Shown here: in pieces, positions 1-11,821 of the stretch
Position numbering within the stretch: the stretch's first letter is position 1
Layout of the letters: each line of letters begins with the position of its first letter
Assembly (NCBI RefSeq): GCF_000350225.1
Contig: NW_005178541.1
Coordinates: forward strand, 113,413 to 177,412
Reading direction: 5' to 3'
Length of the DNA stretch: 64,000 bases
DNA from: Chondrus crispus
Taxonomy: Eukaryota; Rhodophyta; Florideophyceae; Gigartinales; Gigartinaceae
Made by a program: the position numbers and the translations under genes
The notes under the pieces: model-generated
The model's database searches: none
Told to the model about the DNA's origin: nothing
What the model saw: the letters and a program-made list of their open reading frames with translations, nothing else

Positions 1-935
1 CAGCGCTACGGAGTGTCCGACTCTCCCTTCTCCGTTTAAACGAGCTTGCGACTCGTAGTAGCTCGGATCCCTGATGCGGGGGGGGGGGCACAGAGAAATA
101 GCCCGGCCCGGGATCGGTGTGGTAGAGACTTGCGAAGAGATCTGCTCAACAAGTGTGGAGTGGGGCGCGTACGTAGGTACCCCGGTTCCACTGGGTTGTA
201 AGGCCAATGCTCGTTGAGCTTCTTTGACACCTTGTAACGCGACAAGGCCTTCGACGGGGGCGTAGCAACGCAGCCCGACGGGATGAAATGAAAGTAGCAG
301 CGCTACGTCAACCGTGCCACCCGATGGCTCGAAACACCTACACCGGTTCGGTCGCAACCGACCCCGATGGTACCAACACTGGCTCGTACTACGACGGCGC
401 CCCTCGAGGGAGACGTCGTTGCAACGGTCTCCGTCGGAAAATGGGTCACAGTAGCAGCGCTACGTCAACTGTGTCGCCCCATGGCTCGAAACACCTACAC
501 CGGTTCGGTCGCAACCGAGGCTGATGGCACCAACACAAGATAAGGGAAAATAGGTAGAATTAGAGATAGAAAAGAATACGGAAATAAAGGAAAGAAAAAA
601 GGGAACCCCGAGCGATAGAGGATGCCGTAGGCTTAGGGAAAAGGGAGCGTCTTGATAGAGACGGACTTCGACCAAGGCGACATTCAACTCCGGCAACTCG
701 GGTTGGTTTATTGACTTGTTCGGTCAAAGGGCTAAGTTATATAGAGCCCCGCCGGGGCGAGTACAGTAGCTCCCGGCTCTAGATTCTAGATCTAATTAGT
801 AAATAAAATTAAATAATTAAAATAATCGTGCGCTTCGTCGCACGCGCGTGTCCCCCAACCCCGGACTACAGTATCCAGTTTTTTTCCTTTTTCACTTCCT
901 TCCTCCCCCCTACCCGAGACGGGTATTGCACTACA
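1..935 (-). repeat. 3' LTR of element 1 (partial, cut by window edge)
   Basis: This aligns with 14256-15183 almost throughout, with scattered substitutions and small indels, for example in a G-run near 70-80. It ends ACTACA at 935. Roughly 160 bp of its start lie outside the window. Just outside it, at 936-947, the minus strand reads AGAAGGAGGATA, a good polypurine tract for plus-strand priming. Short ORFs read through this region are not genes. Confidence 0.9.
294..536. repeat. Internal duplication within the element 1 LTR
   Basis: A segment of about 86 bp starting GTAGCAGCGCTACG at 294 recurs at 451, a period of 157 bp. Both copies contain the CACCTACACCGGTTCGGTCG core and end near ACCAACAC. 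The same pair is present in the other LTR (about 14546 and 14700), so the duplication predates this insertion. Confidence 0.75.
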
Positions 936-947
936 TATCCTCCTTCT
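936..947 (-). other. Polypurine tract of element 1
   Basis: The minus strand reads AGAAGGAGGATA immediately before the TGTAGT start of the 3' LTR, the expected position for plus-strand DNA priming. A second purine run, GAGAAAAGGAGAA, is at 6584-6596 close to the end of pol. That is of interest given the duplicated tract seen in element 2. Confidence 0.6.
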
Positions 948-1258
948 GAGCACTCTCGCGCAGCGGCTTCACTCCCTTGCTTCCCAACTTCTTCCTTTTT
1001 CTTCCGACCATCGGTCGCCGCTCGCGTGAGAGTAAGACGATCTCCATGTTTCCTTCATCGGATCCCACTGTCGGACATACCGCCCGCGGTCGCCGCGTTG
1101 TGGGCTTCTTACACACGCCTTCCATTCCTAGCGACCTTTCTTCCATACCACGACTTCCCCCGGACACCAACATTCCTGAACCGGCCTTCCATCCCGATCT
1201 CCATCCTTCATCAGCCCCGCGTTGATACCCCTCACTAGCCGAGCTCCAAGGTAAATCC

Positions 1259-2646
1259 ATGCGCGACTATCCTTTACTGTACGCGGCCACTCCTTGGTTT
1301 TCCGCCATCGACGTGCGCGACGTCACTAGCATCGGGCGCGACTTTGCCGACGGTGCGGGGATGCTGCCGGGTCACCTTCCCCTTCAAGCCATTTCCTCCT
1401 ACGATTGGCGTGACCGTGTCGCCATTCTCCCTTCTATCCTGCGTCGTTCCTCCCCTCGTGGCCGACAGGGCCTATCCCTGCGGTTCATGGAAGCCGTTCT
1501 CAACCGTCTCGACCCATCCCTATCCGATGCCCTCATCCCTCCGTCCTTCGGATGTGACACGTGGAAGTTTCGCACGAAGGGGGAGCGTGATTACCTTGAC
1601 AACCTCCTCAGCTGGACACGGGGTGACCCCGTGCTCGAGGCGGACCGCCTGTGGCATAACCAACTGACGGTGACTAACGATGCCATGTCATACACGCGCG
1701 CAATCCTCCCCCTCAATTTCCGATATATGAAACGCGGGAACATCCCCTTCTTCCAGCATACGGTCCGATTCGAGCGTAAGATGAGATCGGACACGGGATA
1801 TTTCTTAGCTTACCAAATGGTTGAGGCGGGGGAAATTGCTCGGTCACACTACCCCAACCGGTACCAGCCACTCCCCTCATGGTGGGGACAATTTGAGGTC
1901 TGCCAAGGGTTTTGGGCAGAGCTCGGTCCCATCCTTACCTACTTTGGAAGCCATCTCACTGATCCTCGTCACGGGTTGTAGGTTGTCTTTTTGACGGAGT
2001 GGTGCGTGAAGGTAGCCGCCACCTTTCCCTGGAGGCGTACGATTGTTGGCAGCTTTGGTATCTTCCCCCGAATCTCGTCGAGCTCATGTGACTTTTGGAC
2101 TATACTGTGCCCTTGGGCGGAGCAGACACCGACTTCGAACTGCACTCCTTACTCGAAAAGATCAATCACGTCGACTGGGATGTTGTTCCCCCTATCAACT
2201 CATCCCGATCATTCGCGAGGCGACGCCCGTCCTTTTCTCCCGGTCGAAGTCACAGTGCGGCGGATGACTTTGTCTGGTTCAACCCTTGGACATCCGCGTT
2301 GTGCTCTCCCTCCGAAGCGCGCCTCAGTCGCCAATTCGGCAACCAAGTTCCAACCCCTGACGTAGCTCCCATACGAGCCATAGATCCCCGCGCAGACGAC
2401 GTTTGCCCCCGACCGTCTGCTCCAGATTCCCCTCTCCCTGCAGCCCCTGCTGCTGCTCCACCTGCTGTCGATATCCCCTCGGCAGGGCATACCGAAACTT
2501 TGTCGGTTAGGGAAGCGTTGTCTTCCCCACCGTCCCCATCAATTCCCAAAAAGAGCGACGGAGCCATTGACATCTACTGCACATTGCTCCGCGCTCATGG
2601 CATCGAAGGTGAAGCTCTCCAAGGGGCTTCCCTCGATGGTCTGTGA
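1259..2646 (+). pseudogene. Antisense ORF of element 1 (broken), related to the antisense ORF of element 2
   Basis: The ORF runs opposite to gag-pol. The first 240 codons (1259-1981) are open. Reading then continues in another frame after a shift near 1963-1978, through one TGA at 2092-2094, and stops at 2646, giving about 460 residues. The first part has no family I recognise, but it shares landmarks with the 898-residue antisense ORF at 38987-41683: Y-D-W-R-D-R (residues 48-53) against Y-A-W-R-R-H, T-W-K-F (101-104) with D-Y-L-D against T-F-A-F with E-Y-V-D, and F-G-x3-T-D-P-R-H (229-237) against F-G-x3-S-D-P-K-H. The distance from T-W-K-F to D-P is 134 residues in both. The tail is proline/serine rich. 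It starts 324 bp from the 3' LTR. Function unknown. Confidence 0.6.
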
Positions 2647-2649
2647 GTC

Positions 2650-5600
2650 CTTGCTCGACTCGTTACCTCACTCCCGAAGGAAAAATCCTTGGGTGTGCCA
2701 CCTCACTGACCCGCCGCTCAGAGCGACTTCCCCCATGATCCGCTCTCGGATTATTACCCGTTTGGGGTGACGTCTGCTTATTGACGTCATCCGGTAGCTT
2801 TTGGATAATAAAATGAATCACCTGCGTATCCCCCGTTACCTTCACTTTCCTCCTCTTTTTTTTCTCTCTCTCTTTTTTTGTATGCGTCCCGCCTCTGCGG
2901 TGGCATCCCCATTCTGCCATTCCCTTCTCTTTTTTCTCGTCACATTTCCCTCCTCTTTCTCACACATTCTCCTTCTGCAATTCTCCTATCACAGCGTGCG
3001 TCTCCCATTTTCCTCCTCATTCTCCCAAATTTCCCTTTTTGTGCGAGGCTGTCCTCACACGGTTTTCATAAAGAATGTAGTATGGTCGACGCCATACAAG
3101 CGACGTCATCCCTCAACTGTTATCGCGACGACACTGTAGACGTCCGTTATCACGGTCAACAAAGTGGTAGGGGGGTTTTGAGGTTCACGAAAAATATGGT
3201 TCGTTATCAACCTGCCTGACCCGTTCGGTCGCGCTCGCTTGAGTCGATTATTTCCGCCACCGGGTTCTACTGTACGGTCCCCGTAGTGCCAAACGATAGC
3301 GTTGCTTCTCAATGCCCATGGAAAGTTACACCCTCATTGCAGTCTCAGATGAGTCGCCCCTTTCTATTTTTTTCATTTGCAAAATCTGGCGAGATCGTCC
3401 CGAGCTTGTCACCATGCGTAATCAATTCAGTCATAGCAGCGGTCCCGTCTACGATTGTTGTCAAAGCAGACATGTCGAATTCCTCTCCTCCTTTGTTTGC
3501 GTGTGCTGAAAGTGAACTGTTGCGTGCGAATTCTCCTCTGTTCTGCGCATATCAATGTTCTCTCCCTTCCCCTTTTCCTGGTGTTAATTGGGAACCGGAA
3601 ACCATCCTGCAAATGAATGCGAGACTTACTACTTCCTTCAAATGGAAATTCGCGATCCACAACTGAAGGGGTGTTTTGCTCATGATTCTCACGATCTGTG
3701 GAGACCACCTTCACAGACTGTCGTCGACAGCGGAACGTGCGACATTACGTTCTCTCTTTTTTCTTCGCCCCGTTAGATCCCTCGAGACAATTCCTGTCGA
3801 TTCCCTCGTGCAGTAGTTGCGAACTCCCGCAACTCGTCATTTGTCGCCTGAGGCCTGCTTAGTCGTGCAATAAAAATATTAATAGGAGGGGTGATGGCGG
3901 GGTGTGGGGACAAAAACCTCATTCTTTTCCTCGTTCGGTTGTCGTGCGACCGAGGCCACTCGTTCCCGCGACCGTCGACAGAAATCTGTGGCCATTGTTC
4001 TAATCTCCCTCGCGTCGACACTGCCACAATAAAAAGATTCACAAAGGGCGTCGGAGCTCGTATCACTTCATGACATTCCTGTCTTTGACGAATACGATCT
4101 TCTTCGTACGAGGTGCCACGAAATGTGACCTCCTCGAAGGGGTTCTGCTCTCGCGCAGGCTTCAGAGCCTACAGTACCAAATCGTCGATACTTGGTAAAG
4201 TCCTTGCGAAGGTTACTCGCCATTTGCACACCGTCCTCGTTTTCGGTAGTCGTACCCGTCTTCCTCGCGTGTCCACGAAACTTTTGTTCTTCTACACGCG
4301 AGCCATCGTTTCCCTTCGGCGAGCGCCGTCCTGCTCTCGCGATCGGATGCTGTACTTTGATGTGTGTCTTGTCGATGGTTCCTGCTCATCCCCAGAAGGA
4401 AAAATAGTAATAAAGGGAGTCGCGACAGAATTAAAGTTGGGTACAAGGTCGACGGGCATCCTTCACTACTTCCAACACGTCTTTCCGCGATGCGGATCGT
4501 ACTGTCAGCTTTGCACCCCTCGGGTCTTTCTCTTGATCGTCCTTCGCGCGCCTCGGAGAGTCATCCCCCTCGTTCCGGGTCCCGGTTGAGCCCCCTCTTG
4601 ATCGTAACATGTCGGCTGACCGGCGTCCGTAGTGTGAGGTGGGGTGGGGGGGTCACATCTAGGATGTGACAAAACAAAATAGAAAGCAAACCCCAAAACA
4701 AAAACATTGACAAAAAGAAAAGAGATAAGCGCGATCGGATGACGTTGTCTCGACAGAGGCAACGTTCGTCGTGGTCGCGAACCGTGTGCAGATCACTTAT
4801 CCCAAAAAGGCTCAGCGTCCCATGCGCTCGACCGCGTCGCTTTCTCCTTAAAATTAATTGAAAATTCTAAGCGGTGTCCTGTGTTCCACTTGGGCATCGC
4901 GACACTTGTCGATATTTGTGGGGTGTTGTTGCGGTGTACTCGGGGAGGTCCCGCGGCTTACGCAGTGGGCCATCCAACAACAAGTGCCTGCCCTTCGGAC
5001 TCTCCCCTCGTATCGTGGTGCGTCTCTTCATCCTCAAGAGGTACGCCTCCCGTTGTCACACACCCTTCATCAACAAAAACCTTGATCACCCACCGCGCAC
5101 TAACAAGCAAACAGCTCAGCTCTGCCCAGCAGTCAACAAATATTTTCGAAAAAATATCGCTTGTCCGCCCCGCTACCCTCGAGACCTTGATCGTCAACAA
5201 TAACGTTGATCACAGTCATTTCTTCCTGTAGCTGTCAGACAGCTTCCAACACCACCTTTGGTTCCAGCTAGAGCCTCTACCCGCGGTCGTCTTCGTAGAC
5301 TGCGAAATTCTGCGTAAGATCATGAGGACTTACCACTTGGCCTTTCCTGTTCGCCAAATCTCGAAAGTCAACCGACCCCACACTGTTCATATGCGTCGCA
5401 TACTTTCTTGCGATGCTAGCATCACGTTTTCCCCATGAATCCCTCAACTCTGCCAGACGGATCATATCCGGTTTGTTCATGACACGCAATGCGCGGTGCG
5501 TATCCTCGAAAGACGAAGACCTTTTGCTGCCACGGGCGTCCAGAACCTGTACAGACGAGCGAAGCTTTGCGTAGAGCGATTCGTACTCGTCCCTTGCTTC

Positions 5601-6630
5601 CTGTGCGCCGATTTCCCCCTGTCCCTCTGGTCTCTTTGAGCGTTTTCAGGTACCACCTTCACAACTCCGGTATATTTCCGGTGCAACCCTCTCTTGATTT
5701 TTCTTTTTGACCGTGACTCCTGTAGCCCCGCTCTGTCAATGTCGGATCTCTTGTGGGATACAAAACCTTGCCGGTTGGCTCACCATTTCGCGCCGCGATG
5801 CTGGCAGCGTGGGAGAGTTTTAGCAAGATTCTCTCGTCATTTTTGTTGCGCGACCATATATCATCGAAAATGAACCGGCTTCGACGACCTGCAACCCAAC
5901 TTTGAACCCCTGTTAGCACCTCCTCCAGCTCGGTCAGATTGGACAGATTGTCCTCTCCTTCACGTCCCCTAGAGATGCAGACAGCATGTCAGAATCGTTG
6001 TTTCAGCTCTGCCTCTCTGGCGTCTTGCCTTAGAGTCGAAAAATACCCTCGTTCGTAAAGCGCGTGTGTAGTGCCTCATCTCCTTCTGGCTCCATCCACG
6101 ACGTAGGAACACCCGTCGTAGAGTCATGTTCTCCTACGTCTCTTAGCTCCTCCTCGGCCTTGCCCTGAATGGTGAGAATCCCGCGACGCGGGAGTCGGCC
6201 GTAACCTTGTCAAAGGCGGAATTGATCTCGAAGATCATCGCCTCTTCAATGTCCTCCTTGGACTTCTCATAGACTTGCTGACGGACCTCCGCGGTGCGGG
6301 GTCGTGTCCCTAACGTCTCAAAAATAAAATAAAATCGAACAACACAAAAGCAATCACAAATAAAACAAAAACGAGACGGAACAGTTATGAAGGTAAGAGT
6401 GAAGGAGGTGGACTTTCCAGTCTATGTCCCCGTTCTTCCAGCGTTCTTTCTTCGCTTGGCACATCGTTACGCGACTTCTGACCTGAGTATCTCATCACGA
6501 CCTCATCCTACTCGTGCGCGCGCTGCTTCTACTTGCGGGTTGGCTGTCTGAAGGCCCCTCACCTGGTTCGTTCCATCTCATCATTCTCCTTTTCTCGACC
6601 CTCAGGTCGGCTCGCTATGCCCCGCGCGGA
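2650..6630. other. Element 1 internal region without recognisable genes
   Basis: About 4 kb lies between the antisense ORF and the end of pol. I see only short ORFs on both strands with no recognisable domain. Some stretches (2840-3040) are pyrimidine-rich. The corresponding cargo region of element 2 is also partly without genes, so this may be decayed cargo or regulatory sequence. Confidence 0.5.
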
Positions 6631-6670
6631 TTACCGCACTGACACTGACATGTGAAATTCTTGGTTACCA

Positions 6671-8111
6671 CTATCCTGATTGCGCTTGCGCGATCTGCGC
6701 GGGCAAGGATAATCTTTTCCCATACTCCTGACTCTCAGTTTCTTCTTCCTGCGTGTCCAACTGTCGTTCCTCCTTCCAAAGAGCCAGCGGCTCATCCTCA
6801 TCTCTGGACTTTCCGAACTCTCGTAGACCTGGAAGTGTCTCCGCTGTCGGCGTTTGACCAACTAAATCATCCTGATCCCCTGACGTAGGCGCACGGGTGT
6901 GAGGACGTTCGTCGTCCTCCCGTACCTCTCCTTTTTCGTTTAGCTCCGGCTCTCCCAAGAACTGTAGCGCTTGACGTAGGCCAGTTATTGGCGCATAGTC
7001 CATCGGGCTTGGGGCTAACTCCACCCTGTCTCGCGATACGCGTTCCTCCTGATCGCCAATGGCAATGACTACCGTGTGTTGGTCCGATCTTCTGACCTGA
7101 TAAGGTCCTGTAACGACTTGTGCGAGCTTGTGTTTTGGTTCGCTAGCCGTGCCCTGCTCCTTCCGGAGGAACACGTATGACCCCGGTGGGATCTCGTATT
7201 GCGGTTTTCGAAGGCGTGCGTCGAAATTTCGCTTGTACCGGGCTTGTTCCTTTCGCAAACTGCTATCGGCGCTTCGCATTAGGCTCTCCAACCACGACTG
7301 CCATTTCAGGTAGTATGCTCGTGACGAGCTGAAATTCTCCAATGTTGGTTGCGCTTGTAACGCAATGTTTCCCGGCGCCCGAGCCAACACCAGCTCGAAG
7401 GGCGCAATGTTCGTAGTTCGATGAACCTGTGTGTTGTAGGTGAACGTCACAGCGTCGCTAAATAAGTCCCAGTCCGTGGGATACTCTCAAACGTATTTTC
7501 GCAACGCGGAAGTCAGCGTGCGGTTAAATCTCTCAACTTCGCCGTTGGCTTGCGGGTGGTACGTAGTCGTGAACACATTGCGGATGCCGAGAATTCCACA
7601 GACGTTCTGAAAGAACCGGGCTGTGAACTGTGTTCCATTGTCGGACAGCAGCTTGACCGGCGGTCCGTACACGAATACCCAATGATGAACGAAGGCTTGT
7701 GCGATGTGCGCAGCTGATATCTTCTTCAACGGTACGGTTCGTACCAGTTTCGAGTATCGATAGCTGATCACGAGAATATACCGATTTCCTCGCTTAGTTG
7801 TAATCAGCTCGCCGAGGATGTCGATGGCGACAAATTCCAGCGGAGCTTTGGGCGTGAACAGCTTCATTTCCTTCGTGTTTCTTCTTAACTTCACCCTTTC
7901 CGGCGCACATGCGGCGCAATTCTTCGCGACTGCGTAGCAGTCTAGGGCCATCGTAGGCCAATAAAAATATCTTCTCAAAATCTTGTAAAGTTTCCTGCCT
8001 CCCGGGTGGCCTGCCAATTTTGCGTAGTGGCTCAACCCTAGGACGCGGTCCCTTAACGATTGTGGTATTACCACTTGTACAAACTCCTCCGCGGTACGGC
8101 ATAGAGTTCAT
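6671..8111 (-). pseudogene. Integrase of element 1 (broken)
   Basis: The HHCC zinc domain is visible (H-Y-x5-G-H-P, then C-A-A-C) at about 8030-7900. The catalytic core has D in V-A-I-D-I-L-G, D in L-L-S-D-N-G-T-Q-F and E in N-G-E-V-E-R-F-N-R-T, the DD35E arrangement that joins cDNA to the genome. A TGA at 7487-7489 (after R-K-Y-V) splits it. Downstream codons (7450-6671) continue with N-T-Q-V-H-R-T and the basic C-terminal domain, then an acidic tail. I see no chromodomain, unlike element 2. Together with upstream RT it was one polyprotein. Confidence 0.85.
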
Positions 8112-8142
8112 TCGAGTTCTTCGGTCTCCGTGCTGAACGTTC

Positions 8143-10378
8143 TCACCTTTCCAGCGTCCATTTCTTCCTTGATGCGGTTGCAGAAGGGGTCGACGGCTTG
8201 CTCGCGACTGAGCTCCTCCGGAGTGACAGCTTGGAATTGATCGAGGCGATCAGGGGCGTTCCCCCCTCAAGAGCGAGGATGTTGTCTGCCGCGTCAAAAC
8301 TTTCCTCGTCCTCCACTGTACCCTCGGCCGGTTCGGCCATAAAGCATGGGATTTCGTCGTCGATTTCGTCGACGGTTTCTCCTGCGGTTCGCAACCTTGC
8401 CAAAGCGTCCGCCTGGCTGTTAGCCCTTCCCTTTTTGTACTTGATTTCAAAATCGAATTCCGAGAGGCGTAGCCTCCATCAGATTAATCTCCCGCTGGGG
8501 TCGGTTACGTTCATCAACCACCTCAATGAGGGCATGGTCGGTATGCACAATGAAGTGCTCGCCATATAGATATGGTCTTAAAGTCTGTACGGCCCAAATT
8601 ACCGCTAGACATTCTTTTTCTGATACAGAATAATTTCTCTCGGCTGCGGCTAACGTTCTTGAAAAGAACCCGATGGGTTTGCTTTGCGCATCCGGGTGTG
8701 TTTGAAATAGTGCAGCGCCTATTTGGTAGTCGCTTGCATCGGCATCTACCGAGTAGGGTAGGTTCTTCTTCGGCAGCGCCAACACCGGCGGTCCCAAGAT
8801 GGCGTCCTGGAGCTTATGAAAAGCTTTCTTGCACGGTTCGTCGAATCCTTCCAACTGGACCGGTTGTCCCTTCTTCAACAGTTGATTGAGCGGATGCGCG
8901 ATTTTCGCATAATGGGGAACGAATTTGCGGTAGACATTACAAAGTCCCAAGAAGCTCCTGAGCTGGGTCTGCGTTTGAGGGTACCTCACTTGTTCCAATG
9001 CGACGGTTCGCGCAGCGTCCACTTCCAATGTACCTGGCCGAACTACATGGCCCAGGTACTTGATCTTTTCGACGAAAATTCACACTTGCGAAGCTTGAAC
9101 TTCACACCTGCCTGCTCCAATACAGAAAGTATTTCATCCACGTGCACGATGTGCTCCTCCCACGACTTGCTAAAAATCATTATGTCGTCCAGATACACCA
9201 AACAGCACTTCCAACGGAACGAAGAGAGCAGGATATCCATTGCTCTCTGAAACGTCGCTGGCGCGTTAGTTAGCCAGAAGGGCATTCTTGAGAAGCGATA
9301 CAGTCCTGAGTGACACGAAAATGCGGTCTTGTCGCGTTCGCGCTCAGGGATAGGCATCTGCCGATATCTGTAGAGCACTGACCGCCCCGGGTAATCGCAG
9401 TGCTGTACTGTAGCACACGCGGAATGCCTCACTATCATAAGTGAGATATATACCACGTGTAACCGTGTATCCAAACCCCCCCCGCTCGTGTCCGGGTGTA
9501 AGCTCCATGGAGCCCTGTCGAAATACTGACAGTTCTACCCACGTGTACCCGTGTTATCCCTCACGTTAATCGTGTCATTCCCCACGTGTAGTGGTTGTCA
9601 TACCTCCCCAAGAGGAGTTTCTCCGGCCATCGCCGCCGTCGTCCAATTTACAATTTTTAGTTTAATTAATTATAGTTCCGACGTCGGCTAGTATATAGCC
9701 GACGTCCGACCCTAAGTAAAACCGTACGAAGCTTTGGGTCTACAACTCGGGTTTCTGGAACGGAGTCGTAGCCTCGCGTCGGTCCCCGTCCCACGACGGT
9801 ACCCTGCGAGCCATCTACGTCCCGATTCCCTCCTGTCTCTACCGCGCGCGTCGTCCCGCCACGCCCGGCTCTCCGCGCGATAGCTGTCCCTACCGCTCCG
9901 CCCCTCCTGGGCTCTGTTTCCCCACTTTTTCCCTTACTTTCCCTACTGCGCTTCGCGCCCGGCCCCGTACCGGTCCCTTACGGGTGGTCTCCCGATAACC
10001 CCCTACACGCGCCCCCGAACGCGCGCGCTCTGCCAGAGGGGGATCCCACCCCTTCCCCCTCAGTGCACGAAAATATCCCGAGATCGCGTCCAACGCGGAG
10101 AAAACCTTGGTGTCACCAAGCGAGTCCAGGCACTCATCCATGCGCGGTAAGGGGTACGTGTCCTTCACCGTCACTGCGTTCAGCCTGCGGTAGTCTACGC
10201 AAAAGCGCATTGACCCGTCCGGATTGGGCACCAGCAACACGAGCGACGCCCATTCTGACTGCGCTGGTTCTATCACTCCTGCCTCCAACATCTTCTGCAC
10301 CTCTGTATCTTCTACTTCGCGGGCTTTAGGCCCGGCCCGATACGGGGCTTGTGCGATGGGACGAGTCTCGGGGATCAA
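8143..10378 (-). pseudogene. Reverse transcriptase / RNase H of element 1 (broken, with insertion)
   Basis: RT starts with E-W-A-S-L-V-L-L-V-P and F-C-V-D-Y-R-R-L-N (10378-10090) and reaches S-G-Y, where a 704-bp insertion interrupts it. It resumes at 9363 with M-P-I-P-E-R-E-R-D-K-T and shows the catalytic Y-L-D-D at about 9205. RNase H follows (V-D-A-D-A-S, E-K-E-C-L, T-D-H), then a frameshift near 8520 and a TGA near 8480. Codons after the TGA restore the typical R-L-S-E-F-D-F-E-I-K-Y connection region and run to about 8143. It would copy element RNA into DNA; this copy cannot. Confidence 0.88.
9369..10072. mobile_element. 704-bp insertion in the RT of element 1, probably a solo LTR
   Basis: The RT reading frame breaks between S-G-Y and (W)-Q-M-P. 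The intervening 704 bp is flanked by ATATC on both sides (9364-9368 and 10073-10077), a 5-bp target duplication. It begins TGTAGAGCACTGA, and the other end on the opposite strand reads TTTCGTGCACTGA, matching at 10 of 13 positions. It holds no ORF of its own and has ACGTG-rich palindromes and a TATATA inside an inverted repeat near 9700, resembling the LTR of element 2 in style. A solo LTR with a mutated terminal base fits best; a small DNA transposon is the alternative. Confidence 0.7.
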
Positions 10379-10423
10379 CTCGATCCGATGGACGGTGGTA
10401 TTAATTTCGCCAAGCGTCCCATC

Positions 10424-11821
10424 CTACATCCTTGAATACTTCTTCAACATCCGACGGAACCGCTCGCGCAGCCGGTCCGGCACGTGGCTCAGGTCGAGGT
10501 CCTCCACGTCTGGCGGTGGCGGCTCAATCCTGCGTTGCGGCTTCGTAGATGCCGACGCGGAGAGCCCTGCCGACCGGTCTTCTGGCTGGTCCTCGCGCGC
10601 TTGATCCGACGGTTCGCATCTTGTCTCGCCCGTAGGCGTCTTGGTGGAATTAGGAAATTTTTCCTTCTTCCTTTCTTGAATTCCGAGAACTTCTCCAATG
10701 GTGGTTTTGCTCTCGAGCGCGACTCTCGGGTGCGGTAATAATTCTGCCACCACTAGGCCTGTTTGCACCCTGACAGGGTACGTCCTAAAATTCGCAACGA
10801 GTAAACGAAATGGCCTGTCAGGCTCGACCTGAACAACACCATTTGTGCACGTCAGCCCGTGCCTTTCGTACAACGATGAGTACGGCTGAACCACAACCAA
10901 GCCCGCCCTCTTCGAGGTGCATTCCACGACGCGTTGCGTCCCTGGCTCGATAGTCGTGGCTCTTGCTACTTTTACCTTAGGGGAAAATTGCTCCCCCTTT
11001 CCATCATTCTCGTCCTCTCCCGCGACGAGATTCTTCTTTCCTTTTTTCGTCGAGAACCGCCTAACTATGGGAACCTCCGAGAAATCCGCCAACTCAACCG
11101 TTTTCTTCCTTGGATAAATTGCTTCCACAAACCGGTCACAGTAGTCCGCGCCTAGAATTAGCGGGAAGGCTAGTTTTTCGCATACAATAAACTCGGCTGC
11201 GGCCACAAATTTTCCAAGCCTCACAGGCATTCTGATGGTTCCGAGAGTCCGGAGTGGCCTATTGTTCGCGTCGCCGATATCTTGGGTCGGTCCGTAGGAC
11301 ACTAGAGATTCCATTCCAGCTGGGAGTTCCGATTTTCACACAAGGTTTGGTCCCGCGCCGGTGTCTAAAACAGACAGCACCCGGCTCATCAATCCAATTG
11401 TGGGTCCGATATCCGCGTAAACTTTGTAGTTTTTTCGCACAACAACCAAAATCTTCTCGGGACACTCCCTTCGCTTAACCCTGTACCAGGGTCTTCGAAC
11501 TTCTTCCAGCGGATGATCTCGGGCTCGGCTCAAAATTTTCTTGACTTGAGCTGGCCCTTTGGGCTTATCCACCAATCCAACAACCTCCTCATCGGGGCCT
11601 GATTTTTCCCTTAGAGACGGGGAACGAGGCTGAGCCCCGGGCACAGTACGTCGACCCTGTGCCTCTCGCGACTCATGCGAGATTCCCCTCTCTAGTTTTC
11701 CTGCCGCTGTGGGACCCTTCTGACATCCGACGGCGCGGGCCCCGCGGCGGGCCCTCTGAAGGGTTGGTTCGACCTCGGCGTTGAAGCACTCGGCGTGCTC
11801 GCCGTCTGCGAATCGAACCAA
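10424..11821 (-). pseudogene. Protease and linker region of element 1 (broken)
   Basis: The 11821-11336 frame ends in L-D-T-G-A-G-P-N-L-V, the catalytic D-T-G-A of a retropepsin-type aspartic protease, and then shifts frame. The 11314-10424 frame continues the protease fold (L-I-L-G-A-D-Y) and a domain with R-V-V-E-C-T and L-L-V-A-N-F that has a clear counterpart in element 2 pol between PR and RT. A TAG just after K-Y-S-R-M separates it from RT. The protease would cleave Gag-Pol into mature proteins. Confidence 0.8.

Noticed and set aside
828-1260. Overlapping ORFs on both strands at the end of the LTR (828-1238 plus, 1260-931 minus)
   Set aside because: They cross the LTR boundary in pyrimidine-rich DNA; no recognisable protein.
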